DNA of 64,000 nt, from positions 44,198 to 108,197 of the forward strand of contig CAYOHP010000005.1 in assembly GCA_964403795.1 (NCBI GenBank), given 5' to 3'. Both the position numbers and the translations under genes were made by a program. Below the pieces are notes generated by a model. The model did not search any database and was not told where the DNA came from. It saw only the letters and a list, made by a program, of their open reading frames with translations. Shown here piece by piece: positions 19,009 to 25,514 of the stretch. Source of the stretch: CAYOHP01 sp964403795 [NCBI: uncultured bacterium]. Lineage in GTDB: Bacteria > Muiribacteriota > UBA6191 > CAZXTJ01. The stretch's first letter is position 1; each line of letters starts with the position of its first letter.

Positions 19009-19052
19009 CTTGGCTCACCGGGGTGGGAACAGGGTTGATGCGGGGATGGGGG
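19009..19052 (+). repeat. hairpin-type dispersed repeat, copy a
   Basis: First of five related copies. It reads TGGCTCACCGGGGTGGGAAC, then AGGGTTGATGCGGGGATGGGG. Left half almost equal to copy d, right half almost equal to copy b. Contains CACCGGGGTG, a small palindrome. It lies about 80 bases after the break of the MFS fragment and before the VapBC cassette. Confidence 0.7.
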
Positions 19053-19086
19053 ACTGATCCGCATCGCCCTGCGGTGCGCACACCGC

Positions 19087-19126
19087 TTGACATCGTGACA
19101 TCAAAGTGTGAGACTCTTGATGTCAA
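19087..19126 (+). promoter_or_regulatory. probable autoregulatory operator of the vapBC-like module
   Basis: TTGACATC (19087-19094) and GATGTCAA (19119-19126) form a perfect 8-bp inverted repeat, and a further TGACATC lies at 19096-19102. The block directly precedes and touches the antitoxin start codon at 19126. TTGACA could also serve as a -35 box, but no good -10 is seen. Ribbon-helix-helix antitoxins usually repress their own operon through such repeats; binding here is inferred. Confidence 0.5.
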
Positions 19127-19377
19127 TGAGCGAGCCCAAGCAGATCACCCTCCGGAACGTCTCCCCGGACCTGGCTCGGCGCCTCAAGGCCCTGGCTCAG
19201 GCTCGGGGTGAGAGCTTGAACGGCATGGTTCTCCGCTTGCTGGAGGACGCGCTTGGTATCGATGCGCGACTCCAACGCCTGATGGAGCGCTACGCAACAT
19301 GGACGGACAGCGACCAGTCCGAGTTCCAGAAGGCACTCGAGGAGCAGCGAGCGGTCGACGATGAGCTCTGGACGTAG
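19126..19377 (+). CDS. VapB/FitA-like ribbon-helix-helix antitoxin
   Basis: 83 residues from ATG 19126 (ATG 19120 and GTG 19108 are in-frame alternatives; the chosen start gives the usual N-terminus before ITLRNV). The N-terminal half, QITLRNVSPDLARRLKALAQ then ESLNGMVLRLLEDAL, is the RHH DNA-binding pattern of FitA/VapB antitoxins. The acidic C-terminus (FQKALEEQRAVDDELW) would wrap the toxin. The reading frame overlaps the PIN toxin start by 17 bases, the usual coupling for such pairs. Confidence 0.85.
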   Translation: MSEPKQITLRNVSPDLARRLKALAQARGESLNGMVLRLLEDALGIDARLQRLMERYATWTDSDQSEFQKALEEQRAVDDELWT

Positions 19378-19786
19378 TCGCCGGCTGCCCGCTCCTACGC
19401 TGGCCCTGGACACTTCGGCCTACTCGCATCTCCGACGCGGGCACCCGACTCTCATCGAGTGGTTGGCGGGAGCCGAGGTCGTCGAAGTCTCGACCATCGT
19501 CCTCGGCGAGCTGGAAGCAGGATTCCGCGTGGGTTCCCGATACCGCGACAACAGTCGAGTGCTGTCGGACTTCCTCGAAGAACCCTTCGTTCGGATTCGA
19601 GAGGTCACGCCCCGCGTGAGCCTTCTCTACGGGCAGGTCTTCGCCGATCTCAGACGCGCCGGAACGCCGATTCCCGTGAATGACATCTGGATCGCAGCCT
19701 CGGCGCTGGAGTCCGGTGCCCACCTGGTCACCTTCGACCAGGACTTCAAGCGAATCAAGGCGCTGGACTGTTCGGTCCTGCAGTAG
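19361..19786 (+). CDS. vapC: VapC-family PIN-domain toxin (ribonuclease)
   Basis: 141 residues. The PIN acidic residues are all present: Asp17 in LALDTSAY, Glu50 in VLGELEAGF, Asp108 in NDIWIAA and Asp126 in TFDQDF. VapC toxins are Mg-dependent endoribonucleases, often against tRNA or rRNA, kept inactive by the partner antitoxin encoded just upstream. The gene looks intact. It ends about 90 bases before repeat b. Confidence 0.88.
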   Translation: MSSGRSRRLPAPTLALDTSAYSHLRRGHPTLIEWLAGAEVVEVSTIVLGELEAGFRVGSRYRDNSRVLSDFLEEPFVRIREVTPRVSLLYGQVFADLRRAGTPIPVNDIWIAASALESGAHLVTFDQDFKRIKALDCSVLQ

Positions 19787-19875
19787 CCCGCACGATCACA
19801 TTCGCCCGCAGTCCACGACCTCGCCTGCCGTGGATCCCTGCGAGGGAAGTCCGGAAGCGCCCCCAGGACGCTGTC

Positions 19876-19918
19876 TGGCTCCCTATTGCGAGAACAAGGT
19901 TGATGCGCGGATGGGGGC
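19876..19918 (+). repeat. hairpin-type dispersed repeat, copy b
   Basis: Reads TGGCTCCCTATTGCGAGAAC, then AAGGTTGATGCGCGGATGGGGGC. The arms TCCCTATT and GGATGGGGG pair (with GU pairs) around an inner CAA/TTG. It follows the VapC gene, and immediately after it starts a VapC fragment lacking its N-terminus. Confidence 0.7.
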
Positions 19919-20191
19919 ATGGGGGGCCGCGGCGAGCAGCACTACGGCGTGCTGCGGGCCCATCTCCGTAGGGAGGGCCGCCCTATCGGTGCCAACGACA
20001 TGCTGATCGCAGCAACCGCTCTCAGCCTCGATCTTCACTCCGCAATCGGTGCCCTCGTCGCCGCCGGCTTGGTCGAGGGGCTCCCCCGGGGGCGCTCCAT
20101 GGCACTCCAGGTGCCCGCCGACGTAGCTACCTGGCTCGACGACTTCCCTGGTGCGCTGCCCCCTGCCAAACGCCGCGCCAGAGCCGCGTAG
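19919..20191 (+). pseudogene. chimeric ORF: C-terminal VapC fragment joined to unrelated sequence
   Basis: The 90-codon frame starts right after repeat b. Residues about 8-38 (HYGVLRAHLRREGRPIGAND, then MLIAATALSLD) are the C-terminal third of a VapC/PIN toxin, including the NDMLIAA acidic site. The N-terminal two thirds with the first catalytic Asp are missing. After ALSLD the PIN pattern (usually a strand such as TLVT) stops and changes to IGALVAAGLVEGLPRGRSMA and a Pro/Arg-rich end, which I do not recognise. It looks like two gene pieces fused by recombination at the repeats. Whether it is translated is unknown. Confidence 0.55.
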
Positions 20192-20210
20192 CGGTGCCTA
20201 CGGGTAGGGT

Positions 20211-20252
20211 GCTGGCTCCCCATCGCTGGAACAATCTTGTTCTAGGGATGGG
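20211..20252 (+). repeat. hairpin-type dispersed repeat, copy c (best-folding copy)
   Basis: Starts with GCTGGCTCCC. CCCATCGCTGGAACAA (20219-20234) pairs with TTGTTCTAGGGATGGG (20237-20252) over a 2-base loop: 14 Watson-Crick pairs, one GU and one mismatch in 16. No T-run follows, so it is not a standard terminator. It sits 20 bases after the chimeric ORF. Confidence 0.75.
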
Positions 20253-20285
20253 CGGGCATCGCCAGCTGCGGCGAATCCGGGCCCG

Positions 20286-20314
20286 TTGACTTTGCACCTT
20301 TATGGTGCCATACT
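20286..20314 (+). promoter_or_regulatory. sigma-70-like promoter with palindromic operator ahead of mqsRA copy 1
   Basis: TTGACT (20286-20291) and CATACT (20309-20314) are spaced by 17 bases. Between them lies GCACC-TTTAT-GGTGC (20294-20308), a perfect 5-bp inverted repeat. E. coli MqsA binds AACCT-N-AGGTT palindromes in the same position, and CACCTTTATGGTG is similar in shape. Repression by MqsA is inferred. The toxin reading frame is open through this block, so the true translation start is uncertain. Confidence 0.55.
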
Positions 20315-20627
20315 CTTCCAGTGGAGTAAGGCCAAACCGCACCACTCGCTGGACCCGTTCAAGGCCCGATTTGACGCACCAGACCGCTTGGTGATGACGA
20401 CCTCCGCGATCGCGGGTGCCGCCGCACTCGGGCTCGACGACCCAGGTGTGGTTGCGGTGATCCAGTCCATGAGCCGAGCGCACTTCTACAAGTTGATGAC
20501 GGCCTGCACCGACCACAAGTCGTGGCAGGACGTGTACCACGTCCCCTGGGACGGCAAGGTCATCTACCTCAAGTTCACCGCGGACCGACTGGCCGAGTTC
20601 CGCATCTTGTCGCTGAAGGAGCGCTGA
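20286..20627 (+). CDS. mqsR: MqsR-family toxin, copy 1
   Basis: The open frame from TTG 20286 encodes 113 residues. The MqsR pattern is clear from about residue 17: KPHHSLDPFKARF, VMTTSAIAGAAALGL, AHFYKLMTACTDHKSWQDVY, VIYLKFT and a final LSLKER. The RelE-like RNase residues equivalent to E. coli Lys56, Gln68, Tyr81 and Lys96 are all present. MqsR cuts mRNA at GCU/GCA-like sites. Problem: if the promoter at 20286-20314 is real, the transcript starts near 20321 and the only usual start codons left in frame are TTG 20388, GTG 20391 and ATG 20394, which would remove the conserved N-terminal helix. The stop overlaps the antitoxin start (TGATG). Confidence 0.8.
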   Translation: MTLHLYGAILFQWSKAKPHHSLDPFKARFDAPDRLVMTTSAIAGAAALGLDDPGVVAVIQSMSRAHFYKLMTACTDHKSWQDVYHVPWDGKVIYLKFTADRLAEFRILSLKER

Positions 20628-21049
20628 TGGCCCGCAAGACCCCGGTCCCGAAGTGCCACGACTGCCGCCTCGCGCTAGTGCGGGACACCCGCCCGCTGCG
20701 CCTCGCCTACCTCGACAGGTCTGTGACGATCGAGCAGCCGGGCTGGTATTGCCCCCGTTGCGGCGAAGGCGTCGTGGCTGGACCAGACCTCCTGGCCACC
20801 CGAGTTGCACGGGCCGAACTGAAGGCTCGTGCCGAGGGGGTACTGACGCCCGAAGAGGTCAAGCGCATCAGGTTGAGGCTCAAGCTCTCGCAGCGCGCGG
20901 CCGGCGAGATCCTGGGTGGCGGACTGAGGGCCTTCCAGAAGTACGAGAGCGGCGAGGTCGCGGTCAGTCAGGCCATGAGCAATCTGCTTCGACTGCTCGA
21001 CCGAGACCCGCGTCGCTTGGCGGAGCTGCGCCAGGAGGCGGCTGCCTGA
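20627..21049 (+). CDS. mqsA: MqsA-family antitoxin, copy 1
   Basis: 140 residues. N-terminal zinc site Cys10-x2-Cys13 and Cys42-x2-Cys45 (CHDC and CPRC), then a linker with DGV-like EGVLTPEEVKRIR, then an XRE helix-turn-helix with LKLSQRAAGEILGGGLRAFQ. This is the two-domain MqsA architecture: the zinc domain neutralises MqsR and the HTH binds the operator. Unusually for toxin-antitoxin pairs the toxin gene comes first, as in mqsRA. TGATG coupling with the toxin gene. Confidence 0.9.
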   Translation: MARKTPVPKCHDCRLALVRDTRPLRLAYLDRSVTIEQPGWYCPRCGEGVVAGPDLLATRVARAELKARAEGVLTPEEVKRIRLRLKLSQRAAGEILGGGLRAFQKYESGEVAVSQAMSNLLRLLDRDPRRLAELRQEAAA

Positions 21050-21065
21050 AGCTGGGGTGGGCGGG

Positions 21066-21085
21066 ACTGCATGCCCGCATGCAGT
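21066..21085 (+). repeat. perfect short palindrome after mqsA copy 1
   Basis: ACTGCATGC and GCATGCAGT are exact inverted copies separated by CC. It lies 17 bases after the mqsA stop and 6 bases before repeat d. It may act as a transcript-end hairpin, but no T-run follows. Confidence 0.5.
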
Positions 21086-21090
21086 GTGTG

Positions 21091-21128
21091 GCTGGCTCCC
21101 CGGGGTGGGAACAGGGTTGGTGCTCACC
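21091..21128 (+). repeat. hairpin-type dispersed repeat, copy d
   Basis: Reads GCTGGCTCCCCGGGGTGGGA then ACAGGGTTGGTGCTCACC. TGGCTCCCCG is identical to ten bases at the 3' end of the tRNA-Asn gene (45899-45908). Its right end runs directly into the truncated second mqsR: the GTG inside the repeat is the first usable start codon of that gene. Confidence 0.7.
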
Positions 21129-21356
21129 GGCGCAGCGCTCCTTGGAGCCCGCCAGCTCGGCATGGGAAGAGAGGGGATCGTCGAGGTGATCCGGTCCATG
21201 GAGCGCCGACACTTCTTCAAGTCGATGACCTCCTACGAGGACCACACGGTTTGGCAGGACGTCTACCACGTGCCGTGGCAGGACCTGACGGTCTACCTGA
21301 AGTTCACCGCGGATCGGATCACTTGCTTCCGGATCCTGTCCTTCAAGGAGCGATGA
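21120..21356 (+). CDS. MqsR-family toxin, copy 2, N-terminally shortened
   Basis: 78 residues from GTG 21120 (an upstream GTG at 21057 is in frame, but the codons between are repeat sequence). It begins VLTGAALLGARQLGM, which aligns to residue 36 onward of copy 1, and keeps HFFKSMTSYEDHTVWQDVY, VYLKFT and LSFKER, so the presumed catalytic Lys, Gln, Tyr and Lys remain. The N-terminal helix and the promoter/operator seen in copy 1 are absent, replaced by repeat d. It may depend on read-through from copy 1 and may be inactive. Confidence 0.75.
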   Translation: MLTGAALLGARQLGMGREGIVEVIRSMERRHFFKSMTSYEDHTVWQDVYHVPWQDLTVYLKFTADRITCFRILSFKER

Positions 21357-21781
21357 TGGCCAAGAAGAAGGAACCGAACGAGATCTGCCACGCCTGCGGC
21401 GCTCCGATGGTCCGGGACACCCGCCCGATGACCTTCTCCTACAAGGGCGAGGCCGTGACCCTGGACCAGCCGGGCTGGCACTGCACCGAGTGTGACGAGT
21501 CGGTCTTCGTGGGTAGGGATGTAGCAGTCACGGACCCTGCATTCCTGGAGTTCAAGGCTCGCGTTGACGGTGTGCTGACCCCTGCCGAGGTCAGGCGCAT
21601 CCGGACCAAGCTCGGTCTCTCGCAGCAGAGGGCGAGCGCGATCCTCGGTGGCGGCCCGCGATCGTTCCAGAAGTACGAACGGGGTGAGGTCGGGGTCAGC
21701 CAGGCGATGAGCAACCTGCTGCGATTGCTTGACAAGGATCCCCGTCGTCTCGAAGAGATCGAGGTCTGCGAAGCTGCCTGA
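21356..21781 (+). CDS. mqsA: MqsA-family antitoxin, copy 2
   Basis: 141 residues from ATG 21356 (TGATG with the mqsR stop; ATG 21353 is an in-frame alternative one codon longer). Zinc ligands Cys11/Cys14 and Cys43/Cys46 (CHAC, CTEC), then DGVLTPAEVRRIR and the HTH with LGLSQQRASAILGGGPRSFQ. More than half of residues match copy 1 by eye, and the VSQAMSNLLRLLD block is identical. Looks intact. The conserved HTH suggests cross-repression of the copy 1 operator; this is inference. Confidence 0.88.
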   Translation: MAKKKEPNEICHACGAPMVRDTRPMTFSYKGEAVTLDQPGWHCTECDESVFVGRDVAVTDPAFLEFKARVDGVLTPAEVRRIRTKLGLSQQRASAILGGGPRSFQKYERGEVGVSQAMSNLLRLLDKDPRRLEEIEVCEAA

Positions 21782-21800
21782 GATCCGTCGGCTTGGAAGC

Positions 21801-21842
21801 TGGCTCCCCATCCCGAGAACAAGTTTGTGCACGGAGTGGGGC
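21801..21842 (+). repeat. hairpin-type dispersed repeat, copy e
   Basis: Reads TGGCTCCCCATCCCGAGAAC then AAGTTTGTGCACGGAGTGGGGC. CCCCATCCCGAGAACAA (21806-21822) pairs with the 17 bases after a GT loop: 13 Watson-Crick pairs and one GU. It lies 20 bases after the second mqsA stop and before the uvrD-like gene. Last copy found in the window. Confidence 0.7.
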
Positions 21843-21971
21843 ACATCCAGGGATCGTGGCGAACCGGGGGACGACGCTTAACTCCTCCAGTGCACTCGGG
21901 CCGGTCTTTGCTACGATGCGCCCCGACGGCCTCGAAGGATGTAGCCGCGCAGCCGGAGAAGGGAGGGACTC

Positions 21972-24188
21972 GTGCCCGGCAATGTTGACGCCAAGGCCGC
22001 AAACATCGCTCCCGGAGCCACACCCCCTCTCGCTAGAAGTGCTCTGAACCCGGACCAGCGAGCGTTCTGTGATCTGCCTCCCGGGCCCACTCGCCTGTTG
22101 GCTCCGGCCGGGTGCGGCAAGACCCAGTCTCTCCTCTGGCGATGTTGGACGCTTGCTCGTGACCAAGGGCGAGAGCCCAAGTTTCTGGTCTTCACCTTCA
22201 CGAGAGCGGCACGAGACGAACTCAGGGAGAGGTTGTCGCAGAGCCAGGAGTTCAAGGGCCTCCACTCACTGGTTCATGTCACCACGCTGAACTCCTGGGG
22301 ATTCCGCCAGGTGAAGGCGAAGATGCATCGCCCCAGGCTGCTGACCAGCGGATCGGACCGCTACTTCCTGATCGAGAACGTCCTCCAGCCGGTCTGGAGA
22401 GAGTTCCCGCGACTCACTGAGTTGCTCACGGATAGCCGGCGTCGCGCTCGGGGGGTCGAGGCCATCTATGACCTCATCGATCGCTTCAAGGCGCTCGGCT
22501 TCAGCCATGTTCACCCGGTATCGATCGAGGCCTTCAGTTCCCACCTCGACTGGATGTCGAATCATGGAATGTCCAGGCATGTCGACGCCATCTTTCGCCA
22601 GCTCGAGGAGCTCGAGATCGTCCGGCCCGATGGAGGCGGAAGGAAGCGGTCCAGGAAGAAGCGCGCGGCCGAGACTTCGGATCTCCCCACCACGGTCGAT
22701 GCCGTCGATTCTCGCAAGCAGGCCTTCGGCCACTTCATGAAGTTCTGGGCCAAGGCTTGCATGTCGATGTACCAGTCCTCCTGCCTCACGATGGAGGACC
22801 AGAAGTACTGGGCTCTCTTCGAGTTGCAGGCCCAGATGGAGAGGACTGGCCTGGCACGTGGTGCCGTCAAGGTCGATCACATCCTTGTCGACGAGTTCCA
22901 GGATATCAATCCCCTCGACCTGAACCTGCTCGGTGCGATCTCTCGATTCCATCAGGCCCCCATGACGATCGTCGGAGATGATGATCAGGCCATCTACGAG
23001 TGGCGCGGAGCGACCCCAGAGTTCATCCTGGAGCCCGACACCCACATCGGGGGCGGCTTTGCGACCCATGTGCTCGGTGTGAACTACCGGTCCCCCCGAA
23101 ACATCGTCGATCACTCGCAGCGGCTCATAGCTCACAACGAGCGGCGCGTTCCCAAGGAGGTCAGGGCACACAGTGATGCGACTGCCGAGATCATGATCGC
23201 GAGGATCCCCGACGTGGACGCAGGGATCGAGCACACGCTCGCGATCCTCGAGCGGGTGGGTTCCGACGAGGAACTGCGGAACCTCGCGATCATCGGACGG
23301 AAGCGAGGGCAGCTCATCCCCTACCAGATCGTTCTCGCCAGCCGAGGGATTCCCTTCTTCGCTGCAGAGGATCTACACGTTCTTCTCAGCAGTGCGTTCG
23401 ACGAGCTAAAGAAGATCATCGCCATTCGCGCGAAGGCGACGATGGGCGGCATGTTCGGAGCCGATCCGGTCGCCGATCTCGTCTTCCTCTGCGACAAGCT
23501 GAAGCGGTACCCCCTGCGGCGAACCGATCGCGAGGGCCTGGTCCGGTACCTGCAAGGATGCCAACCCGAGACATTCCTGGACGCCGTCCGGGCTCTGGCT
23601 CGCTACACCGGGCCCATCAAGGGTTCGAGCGACGGTCGCATGGCAGCTTCGTTCGCCGAAGCAATCCTCGCTCTACTCGAGACCTCGACGGTCGCCGAGA
23701 CGATCAAGGCGATCAGCGAAGGCTTCGATGGCCTCCAGAAGGACTATGGCAAGTCCCAGGAGGATGTGTTCTACGCCGACCCTCCGTTCCTCTATCTGGT
23801 CGACTTCGCCCAGCGGTATGGGGCCGATTACGAGCGGTTCTACAAGGACGTCGAGAAGGCAAAGGCAACTCTCGCTCGCATCCCTCCCGACGACGACGAA
23901 ACCCCCGACACGTCACGCAAGCGGCCGGTGCATCTGATGACAGCGCTGCGGGCGAAGGGGAAGGAGTTCGATGCCGTCGTGATCCTGGATGCCAATCAGG
24001 GAATCTGGCCGAGCAAACTGGCAACCACGCCCGAGGAGCTGGAACAGGAGCGCCGGGTCTTCTATGTCGCGGTGACTCGCCCGCGGAAGCATCTGACGTT
24101 CCTCGTGGCCGACCAGCTCGTAGGGGAAAAGGTTGCTCCCTCGCAGTACCTCGAGGAGATGGGACTCAGTCACATGTTCCTGGATTGA
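21972..24188 (+). CDS. UvrD/PcrA-like superfamily 1 DNA helicase
   Basis: 738 residues, GTG start after GGGAGGGA. Helicase motifs in order: Walker A APAGCGKTQ (44-52), Ia VFTFTRAARDELRERL, II VDEFQDINPLDL (near 306), III VGDDDQAIYEWRGA, IV VNYRSPRNI, V MTALRAKGKEFDAVVILDA and VI RRVFYVAVTRPRKHL. All catalytic motifs are intact. A charged Arg/Lys-rich insert sits before motif II. No nuclease domain is seen. Standalone UvrD-like helicases occur in defence islands, for example beside nucleases in Gabija, but no GajA-like partner is adjacent. By eye less GC-rich than the flanks, consistent with transfer. Confidence 0.88.
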   Translation: MPGNVDAKAANIAPGATPPLARSALNPDQRAFCDLPPGPTRLLAPAGCGKTQSLLWRCWTLARDQGREPKFLVFTFTRAARDELRERLSQSQEFKGLHSLVHVTTLNSWGFRQVKAKMHRPRLLTSGSDRYFLIENVLQPVWREFPRLTELLTDSRRRARGVEAIYDLIDRFKALGFSHVHPVSIEAFSSHLDWMSNHGMSRHVDAIFRQLEELEIVRPDGGGRKRSRKKRAAETSDLPTTVDAVDSRKQAFGHFMKFWAKACMSMYQSSCLTMEDQKYWALFELQAQMERTGLARGAVKVDHILVDEFQDINPLDLNLLGAISRFHQAPMTIVGDDDQAIYEWRGATPEFILEPDTHIGGGFATHVLGVNYRSPRNIVDHSQRLIAHNERRVPKEVRAHSDATAEIMIARIPDVDAGIEHTLAILERVGSDEELRNLAIIGRKRGQLIPYQIVLASRGIPFFAAEDLHVLLSSAFDELKKIIAIRAKATMGGMFGADPVADLVFLCDKLKRYPLRRTDREGLVRYLQGCQPETFLDAVRALARYTGPIKGSSDGRMAASFAEAILALLETSTVAETIKAISEGFDGLQKDYGKSQEDVFYADPPFLYLVDFAQRYGADYERFYKDVEKAKATLARIPPDDDETPDTSRKRPVHLMTALRAKGKEFDAVVILDANQGIWPSKLATTPEELEQERRVFYVAVTRPRKHLTFLVADQLVGEKVAPSQYLEEMGLSHMFLD

Positions 24189-24191
24189 GTG

Positions 24192-24211
24192 GGGCAGAGG
24201 GTGCCCTTCTT
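24192..24211 (+). terminator. possible terminator after the uvrD-like gene
   Basis: GGGCA-GAGGG-TGCCC followed by TTCTT, starting 4 bases after the uvrD stop. A second GC hairpin, GGGGCC-GGC-GGCCCC (24212-24226), follows at once. Both lie between the convergent ends of uvrD and the Mrr-N gene and may stop transcription from both sides. The T-run is weak. Confidence 0.35.
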
Positions 24212-24253
24212 GGGGCCGGCGGCCCCGCAACCTCCTACCACCCACACGAACGA

Positions 24254-24640
24254 CTACCTCTCCGCCTTGGGGGGCTCGATGGCCCCGGCCCGGACGCACT
24301 TGCGGCCAAGAGCTGTCAGACTCCAGGTTCCCGGCGGCTTCGAAACCAGGAGGCACTGCTTGACCAGGGTGAAACGCACCCATGCCACGTGGTTCCTCCA
24401 GGCGGAAGCGCCACTCCCAGCACGACGCTCACGCATGGCCTTCTCAGAAAGACCAACGCGACGACCGAGGGCATCGTAGAGGTCGAGGCCATCCATCTTG
24501 TCAGCAGGGCGTGTCGAGCCTCCTCGCCGTTCGATCTCCTCGAGCAGGGGAAGGCGCAGCTGGTACTGGGATGGAAATCGCAGTTTCTCAGCCATCGAGC
24601 CTTTGGGCAGCCAGACGTTTTTGACCTTGTCCATCCTCAT
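24254..24640 (-). CDS. small Mrr N-terminal winged-helix-like protein
   Basis: 128 residues from ATG 24640 (AAGGATGG just upstream; ATG 24595 is an alternative). The order LRLPLLEEIERRGG, GLSEKAMRERRAGSG, RNHVAWVRFTLVKQCLL and PGTWSLTALGRK matches the Mrr_N winged helix found at the N-terminus of Mrr-type restriction proteins. The C-terminal nuclease domain that would follow is absent and the gene stops cleanly. It could be a stand-alone DNA-recognition subunit or a remnant. It lies 85 bp downstream of brxA on the same strand and is probably the last gene of the BREX transcript. Confidence 0.65.
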   Translation of the reverse strand: MRMDKVKNVWLPKGSMAEKLRFPSQYQLRLPLLEEIERRGGSTRPADKMDGLDLYDALGRRVGLSEKAMRERRAGSGASAWRNHVAWVRFTLVKQCLLVSKPPGTWSLTALGRKCVRAGAIEPPKAER

Positions 24641-24725
24641 CCATCCTTGTCGGCTATCGGTCGTGGAAGGGAGCTCCCCACTCCTGACGGTCCCGTCATC
24701 CAGCGTCCTCTTATAGAGAGTCAGC

Positions 24726-25514
24726 TCACGAATTGCCAGTCCCGGTTGGTCTTGGGCGGCAAAGCCCCGAATCGCTCGTCTTGGCTAATGCCACAACATC
24801 GACAGCCGCGCCCGATCGGTGGACCTCGAACTGCTTGGCCCTGCGCAGCTCGTAGGCTCGGGTCTGCAAGGCGAAGGGGAAGAACGCCGGATGCCGAATG
24901 GCCTGGTCGACTGGGAGACTCCTCGGCTCGATGGCAAGCAGGACCGCCTCGATAAGGAGCTCGGAGACGGCCCCGGAGGCGGGACGGCGTGTGGCAGCCG
25001 CAAGGTACACTCCCGGATCGTCGGCGTCCCGGAGCACCCCCCACTGGATCATCGAGCGGACGAGGCGCTGCGCGGCACGGACCAAAGTGCTGCGCTCACC
25101 CCAAGTGGCGATGAGCCGGCGGGTGAGCTGCGCGAGATTGAAGTCTCCTTGCAAGGCGAGCAGGCGCCCGATGCCGTCGGCGAGGTCTGCGGCGAAGGGG
25201 TAGGTGCCGAGCACCATGGCCCAGTGGACGGCGAGGCGATCGGCGGGCGGGACCCCTGGTAAGAGCTGGAGCGCCCTCCGGTGGAGGGATCGAGCGGACA
25301 CCGGGACCTGGGACCAGATGCGACGGAGTACGGTGACGGTCTTGCCCCGGCCACTGTGGACCGTGGAGCCACCGACCTGCCCCTCCAGTAGCGTCCAGAG
25401 GCGTTGGCGGAACTCGGTGTCGGTCACTCCCGAGGCGGCCATCTCGCCGGCCGCTTCGAGCCACTCAAGGTCGAGGCGGCGATCGATCCCGATGGTTTGG
25501 CGGCGCGAAGTCAC
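24726..25514 (-). CDS. brxA: BREX protein BrxA (type 3 system)
   Basis: 262 residues, GTG start in a GTGA overlap with pglZ. All-helical pattern with SLHRRALQLLPGVPPADRL, MVLGTYPFAADLADGIGRLL and LIATWGERSTLVRAAQRLVR, as in the BrxA (DUF1819-like) family. BrxA proteins are small DNA-binding subunits. The identification leans on position: in type 3 BREX brxA is the last gene, after pglZ, exactly as here. The last about 20 residues (from KTSDSGL) are not conserved-looking. Confidence 0.75.
   Translation of the reverse strand: MTSRRQTIGIDRRLDLEWLEAAGEMAASGVTDTEFRQRLWTLLEGQVGGSTVHSGRGKTVTVLRRIWSQVPVSARSLHRRALQLLPGVPPADRLAVHWAMVLGTYPFAADLADGIGRLLALQGDFNLAQLTRRLIATWGERSTLVRAAQRLVRSMIQWGVLRDADDPGVYLAAATRRPASGAVSELLIEAVLLAIEPRSLPVDQAIRHPAFFPFALQTRAYELRRAKQFEVHRSGAAVDVVALAKTSDSGLCRPRPTGTGNS

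Noticed and set aside
20219-20252. Intrinsic transcription terminator at repeat c
   Set aside because: Strong hairpin but no following T-run, and the same element precedes genes as well as follows them.
19009-21842. Classical integron with attC sites
   Set aside because: The repeats are about 40 bases, with AAC and TTG in the centre rather than RYYYAAC and GTTRRRY at the ends, and no tyrosine integrase gene is present in the window.
19009-21842. CRISPR array
   Set aside because: Five diverged copies with spacing from about 330 to 880 bases and genes between them; no cas genes.
21972-24188. Gabija system (GajB) for the UvrD-like helicase
   Set aside because: No OLD-family nuclease (GajA) next to it; neighbours are mqsA and an Mrr-N protein.
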